Shown: positions 12,101-23,071 of the stretch, piece after piece
Position numbering within the stretch: position 1 is the first letter of the stretch
How the letters are laid out: each line of letters begins with the position of its first letter
From: Stropharia rugosoannulata
Taxonomy: Eukaryota > Basidiomycota > Agaricomycetes > Agaricales > Strophariaceae
Assembly (NCBI GenBank): GCA_028532985.1
Contig: JANCIK010000002.1
Coordinates: 3,100,001-3,164,000, forward strand
DNA length: 64,000 bases
Reading direction: 5' to 3'
The notes under the pieces: model-generated
What the model was told of the DNA's origin: nothing
Databases searched by the model: none
What the model saw: the letters and a program-made list of their open reading frames with translations, nothing else
Program-made: the position numbers and the translations under genes

Positions 12101-13125
12101 ATCCTCAATGTTAATATTTACTCAGGGTCAATAACTCAAGTGATCCGCAAATTTGGAAGACATGCAGATAACTTTAGCCCTGACGTCAGGTTTTACATTC
12201 TGCTTCTCTTATTACGCAGTGCCCAACTGGACCCTTCTGTCGTGGACGCGCTAGACTATGTACCGGTCATTCTCAAGAGTCTCCCATCCACGGCAATATC
12301 CATTGAACCTCTACGCATTGGAGTGGGGCGGATGTTATCAGCATACTCAGAACATGCTGTAAATCTCCAAGTCTACAATTCTGAAAAGCTTTTCTCTATC
12401 TTGGAGTGGCTTGCTGCCCATGCAGATTCCAAGTTGACGACACTTGCCGCCATTACGAAGGAATCTTTCCAGTACCTCTGCAGCATGCTCGCAGCTTCAC
12501 TTCCTGCGGGGAATCAAGATGCGCTAATCAACACAGAGGGTAGACTCACTTTTGACGAAGATGCTGATTTTGCCTATCCGCCTACTGAGCTGCCGGACTC
12601 GCTCGTGTTACCCCTCGAAACAGTAGAACGTCTGTTGAATCCGAAAACAGAAGGGCCACCGTCTACGCCGAAACGCGGTACGAAAACACCAGATATCTTG
12701 GGTGTCGTCATATCCCCGCCGACGGCAGTGCTTCGCTCCCCCGCTGCCACCGGTCTTACGAAGACATACGCAAATAACGACTTCCGCCAACTACGTCAAG
12801 CTACGTCGACTCGACTCAATACCAGTAGACTGCCTAGTACACACGGTGAGTGATCAAAGCTCTACTGTTGATAGGCAAATCTAACGGATCTATGCGTCAT
12901 TTTTTCGACCACCATTTTTTTTAAAATAAAAAATAAAAAAAAGTTGATGTAGGTATCATGGGCCGTGCAGACCTGAACTTACACTAATTGCCACATTTGT
13001 GGATGTAGGACTTCGAAAATGTCGCGGAATCGCCACCAGGCTTGTTAGCTGCTGCGCAGATCGATTCTCAGATTCAAGCTGGCCTAGTGTTCACCTCTGG
13101 TCTGTTGCCATTGACAGGTCTCTAG
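9140..13125 (+). CDS. VIRMA: Virilizer/VIRMA homologue, scaffold of the m6A mRNA methyltransferase complex
   Basis: About 1,180 residues. VIRMA proteins scaffold the auxiliary part (with WTAP, ZC3H13 and HAKAI) of the nuclear m6A writer. Evidence at both ends. N-terminus: LAAIRYSALVRVSSIRVFPTG, then FFVDVLFNAS, then TRLIIFRGDFEVISVAVYGNV, which parallels the Virilizer N-terminal domain. C-terminus: FRQLRQATSTRLNTSRLPST, then HVDDFENVAES, matching the conserved box near the VIRMA C-terminus in animals and plants. The middle is a long helical repeat-like region. Exon 1 ends at 9279 (donor GTATGG) and the second intron is 9494-9540. Restoring HVDDF needs a 5-nt exon at 12944-12948. The stop is 13123-13125. 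The middle is too diverged to judge by eye, so this is a family assignment, not a functional proof. Confidence 0.8.
12944..12948 (+). other. VIRMA: 5-nt micro-exon (TTGAT) of the VIRMA homologue
   Basis: The exon before it ends at 12845 in phase 1 after codon CAC, with donor GTGAGT. A 98-nt intron rich in A/T ends in a run of A and AG at 12943. TTGAT follows, then a strong donor GTAGGT. The next acceptor is at 13007-13008, before GACTTC. Joining G+TT, GAT and GAC reads H-V-D-D-F. Direct joining of 12845 to 13009 shifts the frame and destroys the conserved box. Confidence 0.7.
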
Positions 13126-13860
13126 GCTATAGGGCATACAGGCGTCCTCTTCCTCGGCTATATTTTGGAGCCAATCTTTCCTATTTTCTTGTTCTTCATT
13201 CTTTGCTATTACATTGCTTTCGTGGATGTACAATTCTTGTAAAATATACAGCATATGTCAGAATCATGGATTACCCCATTTTCTTTCCTTAGACGGTCAG
13301 CGTTGTTAATGTGGCTCTTTCTTTCTTTGCTTTACTATGTTTCTTCCCTATTTTATATGCTAAAAATCTTTTTGCGGGCCGTCTTGGAGGTATTTCAGTA
13401 CCATGATTCTGAACCTCTCATTGAAGATATAATTACTGAGCTGAGTTCCATTAGTATGTTTATTATGCAGACTAGACGGCGAGTAGCCAGGAAAACGCAA
13501 GTTGGGATTAATATTGTACACATGAGGGTATGCAAGAAAGCGATAAATAGAGTAAGATGTAGAATCAGCACGAAGGCTCAATAGGCAATGAAGGGAACCA
13601 AAAGGATAGATATTATACCTAAAAAAGACTAGGGGAATATGGGAGCATAAAAGAGTGTCTCGTCGAGGTCATGCTAGTCGTCAACAGAACGCATGTGCGC
13701 AGATGCAGGGAGATGGGGTAGATACAATGATTACGGTCAAGCCGAAAAAGCAGAGGAATGGAGTACCCGAGGAAGAAGTTGGGTAGATGAGAATATATGA
13801 AGATGGCATAACTCGAGTCGAGCAGAGAAGGAAAGCGACAAGACCAAGACGTTAAAGGGG
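13126..13860. other. Convergent intergenic stretch, no gene seen
   Basis: AT-rich sequence between the 3' ends of the VIRMA homologue and the Uds1 protein. It presumably holds both 3' untranslated regions. No ORF with family motifs or sensible splice chain was found on either strand. Confidence 0.6.
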
Positions 13861-16417
13861 TCACTTCTTTGCGGCACGCAGTTGCGCACGAAGCACGCCG
13901 TTCTCTGTTTGCATGGAATTGAGTTCGTCTAGTAAGGCAATACGCTGGCTCTGCTCTGAGGTGCGCATCGCTTCCACTTCGTCTTGGGCGAGTTCGAGTG
14001 CTTTACGCACCTCGGCAAGCTCCTTGCGCACTTCTGCGAGTTGAGCCTCGAGTTTCTGTCGGACTATCTCTGGGGCCTGTGCAGCCTCTTCTGCTAGTGT
14101 GAGTGTTCTAGCCGAGAGAGTATCATTTGCGGCTGCAAGCGCCTGGCATTCTGCTGCCTGCTCAGCGGCTAAGCGTTCCAACTCACGCTTCTCGCTCGTC
14201 GTACGCTCAATGGTATCATGAAGCAGATCGAGCTCATCTTGCCTATTTAATAGTTGTTAGCAAAAGCAAACAGAATTCAAAAATAAAAGTAGTAGAAATC
14301 GTACGCACATAGCTGTAGTACGAGAGACCGCTGCTGCGTTTCGCTCCTCCAGTACACGTACCTGCTTCTGGTATGTTTCCAGAGCAAGTGTGCCCTCTTG
14401 AGCCAGCTTCTGCGCACGTTCTGCATTCTTCTTGAGAAGATCGTGGGCTTGAGCGAAGCGTAACAAGCGTTCAATTAGTGCTTTATCATCAGAGATGAGC
14501 GCCTGCACCCGCTCCGCAAATGCCTCAATACTGAAAGGTGTAGTACTAACTGCACGAGGCGACGGGGTTGCAGTGGCATCTTTAGCCGAATAAAGAGTCT
14601 TAAGGGATCGCACATCGAGGTCAGATAGCGAGGCCGCAACTCCAGTAGCACCACTCGCACGTGCGGGCGAATTGGGAGCTGGAGAGGTTGGTCCCGGTGA
14701 CCCAGCACGGAAGCTACGGTTGGTACCTGCACCGAACTTGGCCGCACGCGCCTCAGGGGAGGGCAAGATGGACCATAAAGGTTGTAGCACTGATAAAATA
14801 TGAGCAGTGTCCCCAGCCGTTTCTGCCCGCGTCGGTCCTGCAGGCACACTTGACATTGTCCGCAAGTGACCTTGTTGTTGCGCTGGAGCGGGCAATGATT
14901 GAACAGAAATGCGCGCCTCTGCGGCCTCACGCCGTGCAACATCGCGATCTTTCCGTGCATCCTCAAGTTCGCGAGTAAGTGCCTCACGCCGATCAAGCCC
15001 AGAACGCACATCGTCTTCCAAACGTCGTTTGCTCGCCTCCAATTCTGCCTCCGCGCGTATGTGTGCTTCAAGTTTCCCGTGGACAGCTTCTAGATGTGTA
15101 CCGATTGCGCCAACGAGTCCTGCAATAGAAGTATCCCGCGTGAACAGCACTATTCCGTGCTTAGACACCAGCGTTTGCAAAGCTGCACGGCCATCAGATA
15201 TCTCCGCCTGGGCCTCCTGTCGCGCACCATCTAGCTCTTCATGAAGACGTGCAAGATCATCCATTTTTTCTTCCTCTGATCTTGCTACATCAGTACGCGC
15301 TTCCTCGAGAGAGGCTTTGAGAGACTTGATTTCAGAATCCTTGCTCGCAAGCTCCTGCTGTAGATCGCTTTGCTTGTCCATATCGCGTCTTGTCATCGCA
15401 GCATTGTCGATTTGGGCTCGCAGAGCAACGCGCTCCTCTTCCCACCTTTGTTGCGAGTCGCGTAATGTTTTCACCTCTTCTCGCAAGTTGGCTGCATTCT
15501 CTTCAGCCGCCTGAACGTCCATACCCATTAAGGTTTCTACCTCCTGTTTCTCCAATTGAAGCAACGATAGCTCGCGAAGGACGTCTGCATGCTTCTTTGC
15601 GGCATCCGCCAAAGCTGTTTGTGCGCTTCGCAACTTATCCTCCAAGGTGGTAAGTTCGGCGGCGGCAGCCTCTGCAGAGAGATGGCGACGGGGAATAACC
15701 GCATCGGCATGGCCAGCGAAGAGGTGTGCACCGTCAAAGCGGGGCGTTGCAGTTGCAGACAAAGGAGGACTAAGGCTGGAGGAGTCATAGCCAGAGTCAT
15801 CGTTCAATTTCTTCTCGAGACTGCGCACAGATAGGGATAACACTGCCGCCCTATGCTCCATTATGCGACGGTATACTTCGGCGGCACGAGCAGAGACTTG
15901 AGAAAGGTCCCGCTGGGCAACGTCTACTCGCACGTTAGCGGCCTCAAGCTGCTCTGCTGTTTGTCGTGACACATTCTTATGTGCTGAGTTGACCTTCGAC
16001 AGTGAAACCGCTGCATCGCGAATCTTGACCTCCCGAGCCAACTTCTTCGACATGGCTTCAACCCGTGCCGACAGCACTTGATACTCCTGAGAATAGGTAA
16101 AACATGATTGTATGCGGAGGAAGGTAAATTGTGCGCACCTTTTTGAGCTCGTCTACTTCTTCTGCGGCAAGAATAATAAACTGACGACTGTCAATGACGG
16201 CCTCCGAGGCCATGAGGCTGACAATTAACTCATCGCGGGTGTCCAAGGTGCGTTGCCAGCCCGCATCCGTGCTGCCAGATTTGCGCATAGAGGCACGGGT
16301 GCTGATGGATGCTGAGGGGGATGTCGGGGCTGTCGTGGGAGGAGTAGGGGGTGGCCATGACGGGCCTGACTTTTGGAGAAAGTTGAGGGGAGCGGTAGTT
16401 GTACGTCCGCCGTTCAT
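13861..16417 (-). CDS. Uds1-domain (up-regulated during septation) coiled-coil protein
   Basis: Three exons (16417-16139, 16086-14309, 14242-13861) give 812 residues. The N-terminus is Pro/Ser/Thr-rich. Then comes the Uds1-type block: WQRTLDTRDELIVSLMASEA, DSRQFIILAAEEVDELKK, and after the 52-nt intron, YQVLSARVEAMSKKLARE and KIRDAAVSLSKVN. The rest is mostly heptad-rich coiled coil broken by Ser/Pro loops (around residues 190-240 and 480-560). Uds1 proteins in filamentous fungi are linked by name to septation; the molecular role is not established, and scaffolding at septa or the cytoskeleton is inference. Start choice: ATG 16417 is preferred, because the ATG at 16486 would overlap the MDM34 coding region. 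Confidence 0.8.
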
Positions 16418-16469
16418 GGTCGGAAGAAAGGAGCGGCCCCTAACCCTAACCTTCTCTCCTCCGACGTTC
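16418..16469. promoter_or_regulatory. 52-bp divergent start-codon gap with a telomere-like box
   Basis: Only 52 bp separate the ATGs of the Uds1 gene (minus) and MDM34 (plus). Positions 16438-16451 read CCCTAACCCTAACC, about 2.3 units of TTAGGG on the minus strand. Such telo-boxes are bound by Myb-type factors (Tbf1/TRF-like) in fungal promoters; binding here is inference. Confidence 0.5.
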
Positions 16470-18784
16470 ATGTCGTTCACCTTCAACTGGCCGCGCTTTT
16501 CCGACCAGTTCCACTACGATGCCATTCAAATGCTCAATACCGCCCTCAATAAGGGCACAAAACCCCCCATTATTGCTGACCGCATCGAAGTCGTCGAGCT
16601 CGAAATGGGCACACAGGTCTGCCGCCTATCAACCGCTTTGCCTCACTCCTCACTCTTTTTCTTCAGCCTCCAGAGCTTGAGATCCGTGACATCGGTGACC
16701 TAACCGTAGACCAATTCCGTGGAATCTTTCGTTTGACCTATGCCGGAGATGCCCACCTTGTCCTCAAGACAAAGGTGCAAGCCAACCCTCTCAACCACAA
16801 ACAACCAGATATCAGTCTCATGGGCGGAGCGAGAGGGATGCTCGCCGCAAAACATCCACTGGTCGTACCCATGCTTCTGCGGTTATCACACTTCAAGCTA
16901 TCTTCCTACGTCGTCCTCGTTGTATCGAAGCAAAAGGGCATAACTCTGGTTTTCAAGACAGACCCATTGCAGGCTGTGGATATAAACAGCACGTTTGATT
17001 CCATCGCTGTCATTCAGAATTTTATTCAGCACGAAATTGAGAACCAACTACGGCAGATGTTCCGTGAAGATCTTCCTGGTATCATACACCGACTGAGTCA
17101 GCAATGGGTGAAAGCAAAGGTTGAGGCGCCGTTTCTCGAGAAGCGGCCTCCAGCTCCACCAATACCGCAGCCTTCCCTCAGTCGAAAATCATCCCAGTCA
17201 TCACTAGGGACAAGAAGAGTCAGACCACCCTCTTCCGTAGCAGGTTCTGCTCGGTCACAATCTGCACGCCCATTCGCCCCGCACGTCTCTTCCCCGCTCT
17301 CACCTCCACCGCCACCAACGCCTGCTGAAACATCCACGTCTTCTGATCCTGACCTAGAAAACTTTGATCCTACGTATGGTCTACGACCGGAAGGCCTTCC
17401 AGCCAAAAGCGTTTTTCGTAGTTTCGGAAGTCTTTTTGTGCCCAACAAGGGCCTGGCAGATCTCGCAGAGGAGGCGTCCGACTCGAGTACTATCGGCGCT
17501 ACGGAGGAACACGACGAGGACGATGAAGACGATGAAGACTCTTTGCTTGATGAAGGTAATTCTTTTGACTTCGTTGAGTGGGATCGTACGTCTGGGTCTC
17601 GTCCACCATCAAGCGCTGAACCCGCGCCTGAGTACGAGACTATCCCTGCAGTAGGCGGTGGCACTGTTACACGTCCGCGGATTTTACATGCGCAATCTGC
17701 AGGTGCCCTCTCCATCGGCTTACCTCCTCGTTCCTACTCGCAAACTATGCTGTCAGCTGTAGGATCTCCTTATGTATCTGAGTTCGGTCGCCCTCGCGAA
17801 CACGGCACGCAGACGCCTATAAATTCAGACTCTACCTCCTCTCGAGGCGTAAGCAATCCACCGTCACGACGCCACTCAACGGCACCAACTGAACAGACCT
17901 ATGTCTCGTCAACATCCGCCCCGCCATTGAACCAGTATCAACGACCACACACCGCTTATCCACATCCTAATGTTCCTCAGCGTGCCTCTTCTTCCTCTGC
18001 AATCTACACGCGCCGTGCCTCTGTCTCCTCTAGTGCTGCTGTATCTTCAACATCATCAGCTCCCTTCTCCAGTAGCCATAATGCGGCGGAGGCCCCTTCA
18101 ACAGGTGCAGAGCTGGATACTCCAACCCTGCATCAGCTGTCGACGCTGTCTACCTCCAATCATACATTGTCCCCTTATACACGTGGACTTGCTCACTTCA
18201 CGGTCCGCAGTGTACCCCCACGTAGTACCACCGGGTCGCCAGGCCGAGGTGTGGGAATTGACGGCGTTCTTGGAGCAGCGGGACTTAAGAGTAGAGGAAC
18301 AACGGGTTCCACAGACCGTCCGAAAGCTCGCAGAAAACGCACATACCGCCTTGGGAGTAAAAGTACAGTGGCACCTGCTGCCGGCTCTAATGCTGAGGTT
18401 GACGATTATTTTGGGACGCAGGTTACTAAAGAGCCAAGGTATAACTCAAACGGCGACGTGCCACCAGCACGAGAGCGAGGGGCAGCGTCCCCTACGCCGC
18501 CCTCTGAGTTTGATGTCGAAGACATGGATCGCTACTTCCCAGCCCATGATGCTTCTTCCCGAAAGGCAGGTCGGGCAAATCGACCTGCACCGCGTCCGGG
18601 CCTAAAAGTTGTTGCAAGTAGTTCGACACCTACAGCTTTGCAGAACATAAATCATAGCGGAGATGGTCGATTTTGGGGCAGAGTGGTTAGCCCAAGCACT
18701 ACTGGCTTTACTCACAGTCCTGGCTCGACAAGCCACACTCGGCTCCCCCATCCTGCAACAGACCGACCTGCGTCCACGGCGTAA
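16470..18784 (+). CDS. MDM34: ERMES complex subunit Mdm34 (Mmm2)
   Basis: Outer mitochondrial membrane component of the ER-mitochondria encounter structure, which tethers the two organelles and moves lipids through SMP domains. Exon 1 is 16470-16616, the intron 16617-16666, exon 2 16667-18784, giving 754 residues. The SMP domain covers about residues 1-195: MSFTFNWPRFSDQFHYDAIQ, NKGTKPPIIADRIEV, PPELEIRDIGDLTVDQFRGI, HLVLKTKVQANPLNHK, MLLRLSHFKLSSYVVLVVSK, VDINSTFDSIAVIQNFI, LRQMFREDLPGIIHRLSQQW. The long C-terminal half is Ser/Pro/Thr-rich and disordered with acidic runs near residue 320, typical of the larger basidiomycete Mdm34. Its promoter is shared with the Uds1 gene. Confidence 0.96.
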
Positions 18785-19448
18785 TACATTACAACTCTCA
18801 CACGTAAATTATTGTGAAGCCACTGAATAGCTGCGCATTACATACTCCATACCAAGAATCATCTCAGCCTTTCGGACCTCAATCCACCCATTGTATTTCA
18901 CCGGATGTACAATACTTTACAATAGATATAATCCGTTTTCCCTCTTCTTGTAGGCCATTCTAAGGGAAAGTCTCTCTCTTGGCCATGCATCACTAGGGCC
19001 TCTTGTCTTATATGGGTGCGGTGCAGTGAGGCCCTAACGGTGATGCAGTGGGCGCTATTGACAATTATGGTAAGTCACAGGCCTTATTTGGTAATCAATC
19101 TGTCGCCTACAGTAGACAGGGTGCAAGAAGAAGATATGAGGCCATTGCGATGTAATATACTGTCAACACTATGTCAGTCGACTAGCCTGGCTGGAGGTGA
19201 CATGTGTGCAGAAGTACTGAGGGCGCAGGCAGTGAGAAAATTTAGATAATAAACATAAATCGTCAAGTCACGCAGAAAATATTTGTTAATCAAGCTTTGA
19301 TAGATAATGCATTACACCCGTAAAACTTGGATAAAAAAGCGCGTACTACTCAGGCGTGAGGCCATGCTATGTACTATCCTTCTGCCCGTGGCACCGTTCT
19401 TCATTATCAGGCAACTACTATCAGCAGAGACTAGGGTACATGAATCCT
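18785..19448. other. Intergenic, no gene seen
   Basis: Convergent gap between MDM34 and hydrophobin 1. No open frame with recognisable motifs and no tRNA-like box pair was found. Confidence 0.55.
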
Positions 19449-19939
19449 TCAAAGGCTGATGTTGATCGGGTCACACCCAAGGGCAACGACGCCATCTACG
19501 AGATAGTTAGATACTTCTAATCTTCATTAAACTGAGCAGTATGAAAATGCTTACTAAAGCTGTTGTTCGTGCAGCAGGCAGGTTGGGCAGTGCTGTTAAA
19601 AATAGAACGTCAGTCAAATAGTAAATATCAACATTCACCAGTTGAACATCCTATATTATTGAGTACTTACCAAGAGCTATCTCCAGCACCAACAACTGTG
19701 ATGGGACTGCAGGTGACACCGACGAGGGCGGTGACATCCTGAACGACGATGCCCAAGACGCTGAGGAGGTTGGCTACAGAAGGCGTGTCGGCAGCCTGAA
19801 CGCTGTTGCAACACTGCAGAGTGCCTGTGTTGCACTGGTTGGACGGACCGCTTCCGCCTCCATTGGGAGCAGGTGTGGCGGCAGCAAGGGTAGTAGCAAC
19901 GGCGAGAGTAACGAGAGCGGAGAGCTTGGAGTACTGCAT
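19449..19939 (-). CDS. Class I hydrophobin 1
   Basis: Small secreted amphipathic wall protein, about 117 residues, in three exons. It starts at ATG 19939 with a signal peptide ([20 protein letters not shown], cleavage after ATPAP-type residues). The eight-Cys pattern is complete after splicing: CNTGTLQCCNS (Cys1-3), VTCSP (Cys4), SSC (Cys5, codon split by the first intron), ACC (Cys6-7) and LGC (Cys8), then DPINISL and a stop at 19449-19451. The introns use GTAAGT and GTAAGC donors. It is the inverted sister of hydrophobin 3 at 23072: the N-terminus, exon structure and 5' leader are nearly the same. Hydrophobins coat aerial hyphae and fruit bodies; stage and tissue cannot be read from sequence. 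Confidence 0.95.
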
Positions 19940-19996
19940 GTTTAGAAGGCTTGAACGGTTGCGTGTTCGAGTGAAGAACTGGGATGTTATCTCTGG

Positions 19997-20004
19997 TTTT
20001 TATA
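19997..20004 (-). promoter_or_regulatory. TATA box of hydrophobin 1
   Basis: TATAAAAA on the minus strand, 58 bp upstream of the ATG. A matching box sits in the same position before hydrophobin 3, followed in both by the shared leader element TTCTTCACTCGAACA. Confidence 0.6.
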
Positions 20005-21155
20005 CATTTATACTCGGTACTTCTTAGGATTACTGTGTATCTGTTTTGCTGAGTGTTGGAGAGAAACGCTCACTGTTTGGAGGAATGTCATACTGTCCTA
20101 ATCTTATGAAACCCACGGTACCGGTATGATCATAGCAAATGAGAAGATATGGGGCACTTTGACAATAGAAATGTTTAGCGAGATATTCAATCCAATACTC
20201 AGTGCGTACTACATAAATATCCGGATAGAGTAGTAATTCAACAGCACAATAACATGTGCTGTGCGCGTAATGACTTGTCGAGATTTTTTTCAATGATCGT
20301 GGGTGCGCTGAAAGCTTTCATGATGGAAGCACAATTCAAAATTAAGTTCCCACTCCACTGAGATGCCCTCAGGAGCCTGTATGGCTGATTGTCCCGGGAA
20401 GGAACATAGCTTTCGAAAAATTGGCAAGGCTTGAGAGCGCTTGCCCAATACAGACCGCACGATCGCATGAATGGGCCAACCGATCATTGTACACATTTCG
20501 ATAATGCTATGTTTATACTTCCATTCATTACCAAGAGCGCTAAATCGATAGCTAGCTCTGACAACCGTGTAGAACTGTACATGACATGACCGAGTAAAGT
20601 TTTCTAATTATGTACAGTATTCCGTGATGGACAACCTACGCATCGAATGTCCGTGTTGTCGCATGTCTTCCCCAAGTTATTTATTGCCCACTGACGTCAC
20701 TTTGTAGGGTAATCTTCTCGCTGGATTATGTTCTGGCCACATAGCTTGCACGCTGTGTCTGAGGCCGGAGCACTTCTCGACACCGACATGCTCTGATATG
20801 GTCTCTCGGTTTCTCATCGACACGGGAATTCTTGTTATCAAATAGCGTCCGCGTATCACCCAGACAGACATTAATGGCTCCACTTGGACGTGACGCGTGA
20901 TGTATGATAAATGACAGCTTTTTGCGATTTGCTCTGGTAAACTGCTATATATATGTATGTTCCTAGAGTGTTCTATTTTTATCACAGCGCCGTTGAGTGC
21001 ATCTCAGAAGATGGCCAAAGAATATGCTTTCTTTCACAGAGAGAACATAGGGATGCTGTAGCCACTCTCATTATTGAGTACCATAAAAGCGAAGAAGGTT
21101 TTGGTCGTTCTTCACTCAAGCAATAAGTAGCTTCAGCCTCACACCTCAATTCAAC
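20005..21155. other. Divergent promoter region between hydrophobins 1 and 2
   Basis: About 1.2 kb between two outward-facing hydrophobin genes. No coding sequence was recognised. The hydrophobin 2 side carries an ATAAAAG TATA-like element at 21083-21089 and the motif TTCTTCACTC at about 21111-21120, also found before hydrophobins 1 and 3. Confidence 0.55.
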
Positions 21156-21628
21156 ATGCAATTCAAACTTTTCTCTTTCGCTACTCTCGCATTTGCAACC
21201 CTTGCTGCCGCCACCCCCACTCCCAGCAGTGGACCTACGGATGAATGCAACACAGGAAAGCTCCAATGCTGCGACAGCATTTCTTCGCTTGCGGATAATG
21301 CTAGTTTCAGTGTCCTTTTGTCTCTTGTTGGGTCAGTGGTCCAAAATATCAACCTTCCAATTGGTATTAGCTGCTCCACAGTTACAGGCGTCGGAGTCTC
21401 CGCGACATCCTGGTTTGTTTTCGTTAGCTCAGACACGAAGCTTTAATAAATAACTTATTATGCTTCAACAGCTCCGCCCAGCCGGTCTGCTGCACCAACA
21501 ACAGCTTCAGTGAGTTCTCTTCCAGGGACATTTCCACTTCATTAGTATATTATCTGTGCTTGTCTAATTTACTTATTGTAGACGGTATTGTCGCTCTTGG
21601 TTGCACTCCTGCCACGGTCGTTGTTTGA
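21156..21628 (+). CDS. Class I hydrophobin 2
   Basis: Secreted surface protein of about 113 residues in three exons. The signal peptide starts MQFKLFSFATLAFATLAAAT. Cys pattern: ECNTGKLQCCDS (Cys1-3), ISCSTV (Cys4), then after splicing at 21411-21412 TSC (Cys5), [12 protein letters not shown] (Cys6-7), and ALGC (Cys8), TPATVVV and a stop at 21626-21628. Intron positions and phases equal those of its two neighbours, so the three are tandem-family members, but the mature region is clearly more diverged than between hydrophobins 1 and 3. The strand is opposite to hydrophobin 1 and the same as hydrophobin 3. Confidence 0.94.
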
Positions 21629-23006
21629 AGAATCTGTCTGGGCAATTTACTATGGGGGGAAGGCATAGGGGCGTTTATTAGATTTAAGAAAATGGTCGGC
21701 TAGGAGTGTCCTATTAGTAGTAGAATTTAATGATGATTCGGTGATGATATTTAACCGGACCCGCCGATGTGAACGTTACACGTTGATTCACCCACCATTT
21801 TTACCCGCCCATCATTTATTCAAAACTTTGACAATGGAAAGTTGCAAATTATACATGTCATAGCGGGGCATATATATTAGACCTAGTTACTTCTATTGGT
21901 CTGAGCTATAATCCTGTGAATTATTCCTCATACTTTATGTATTTTCTTGACCCTCGTCATTGGGGTTTACTTTATAAATATGGATTCCTACATACCATGT
22001 AGGGAATAGCTCCGGTGATCTATGTCAAATCGGGACACTTTGTTAGGTTACTATTTTAGGATTTGTTCAGGAAGACCAATGTGACAATGTACGTACCACC
22101 TACGGTATGCCCATTCCTTCATGGCCCTCCTATTTCCGAGGAAAAAACACAGCTCACTCCGTTGCTTCTAAATATGATACAGAGTCGTCAGGTGGGCATG
22201 AGTCGGAGTCAGTGGGCATAATTCACGAATCTATTGTCTAAACTTCCGAAGAAAACATTTTGACGATCCAATGCGGTTAAATGAGATGAGATAGCTCCCA
22301 TCCATTCGAGCAAGATTCTCAAAGTGCGTCATATAATATATCTTCATCATGGAACACGCTCCCATGATCAATCAACGTGTTGACAGAAATTCACAACACG
22401 CCACGGGATGAGAGCACTGTGTATACATACATAGCTTTACATAGCCATCATCGGACTGTAGTCAAAATGCTGTGACGTTTGGGGTATAGTTCATGTTTGC
22501 GTCGTGTTCATATCTGCAACCAATCTGCAACCTCAATGCAGCATCTCAGAGTCATTTGTAAAACCTCTGGTCGGATATCCAGTGACAATCCAGTAATTAT
22601 GTCGTTGACATTTCCACGAGGTCGGTGTCCGACCCCGAAAATATAGAAAGATCCCAGTGCAACCCGGAGCGTGTATACAGAACTCGAGTGATATGACGCA
22701 GACTATTTGGCCTGCTGTCAGTGTCACTGTCTAACCCTTCATGAGAAAAACATGTAAATCTGATGAACATGCCATTTACTGAGCTTTGCATCATACGGCC
22801 ATTGTATCTTTCCGTCTGATGGTTGATGAATACGTTCATTACCCTGCTGTACCCCTTTGCTGAACGCTCCACTGTTTCTCAAAATTGAAGCATTGCTCCA
22901 CTTTGATATTGCAGACAGTGACGAGAAGGCTCAAGCGTCATTACAATTAGAACAAATTTGAAGGGCTGCGCAGAGCCTCATAATTCAGATATGCAGAGCT
23001 CGAACG
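21629..23006. other. Intergenic between hydrophobins 2 and 3, no gene seen
   Basis: AT-rich gap of 1.4 kb. Short frames on the minus strand around 22533-22872 show no family motif, signal peptide or splice chain. It presumably contains the regulatory region of hydrophobin 3. Confidence 0.5.
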
Positions 23007-23014
23007 TATAAAAA
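23007..23014 (+). promoter_or_regulatory. TATA box of hydrophobin 3
   Basis: TATAAAAA 58 bp before the ATG at 23072. It is followed by a leader almost identical to that of hydrophobin 1, including ACCGTTCAAGCCTTCTAAAC directly before the ATG. Confidence 0.6.
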
Positions 23015-23071
23015 GGCGTCAAAACGTCCCAATTCTTCACTCGAACAAGTAACCGTTCAAGCCTTCTAAAC

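Noticed and set aside
16418..16486. Alternative start of the Uds1 protein at ATG 16486.
   Set aside because: It would encode the telomere-like box and overlap the MDM34 start codon. ATG 16417 is simpler, though 5' data could reverse this.
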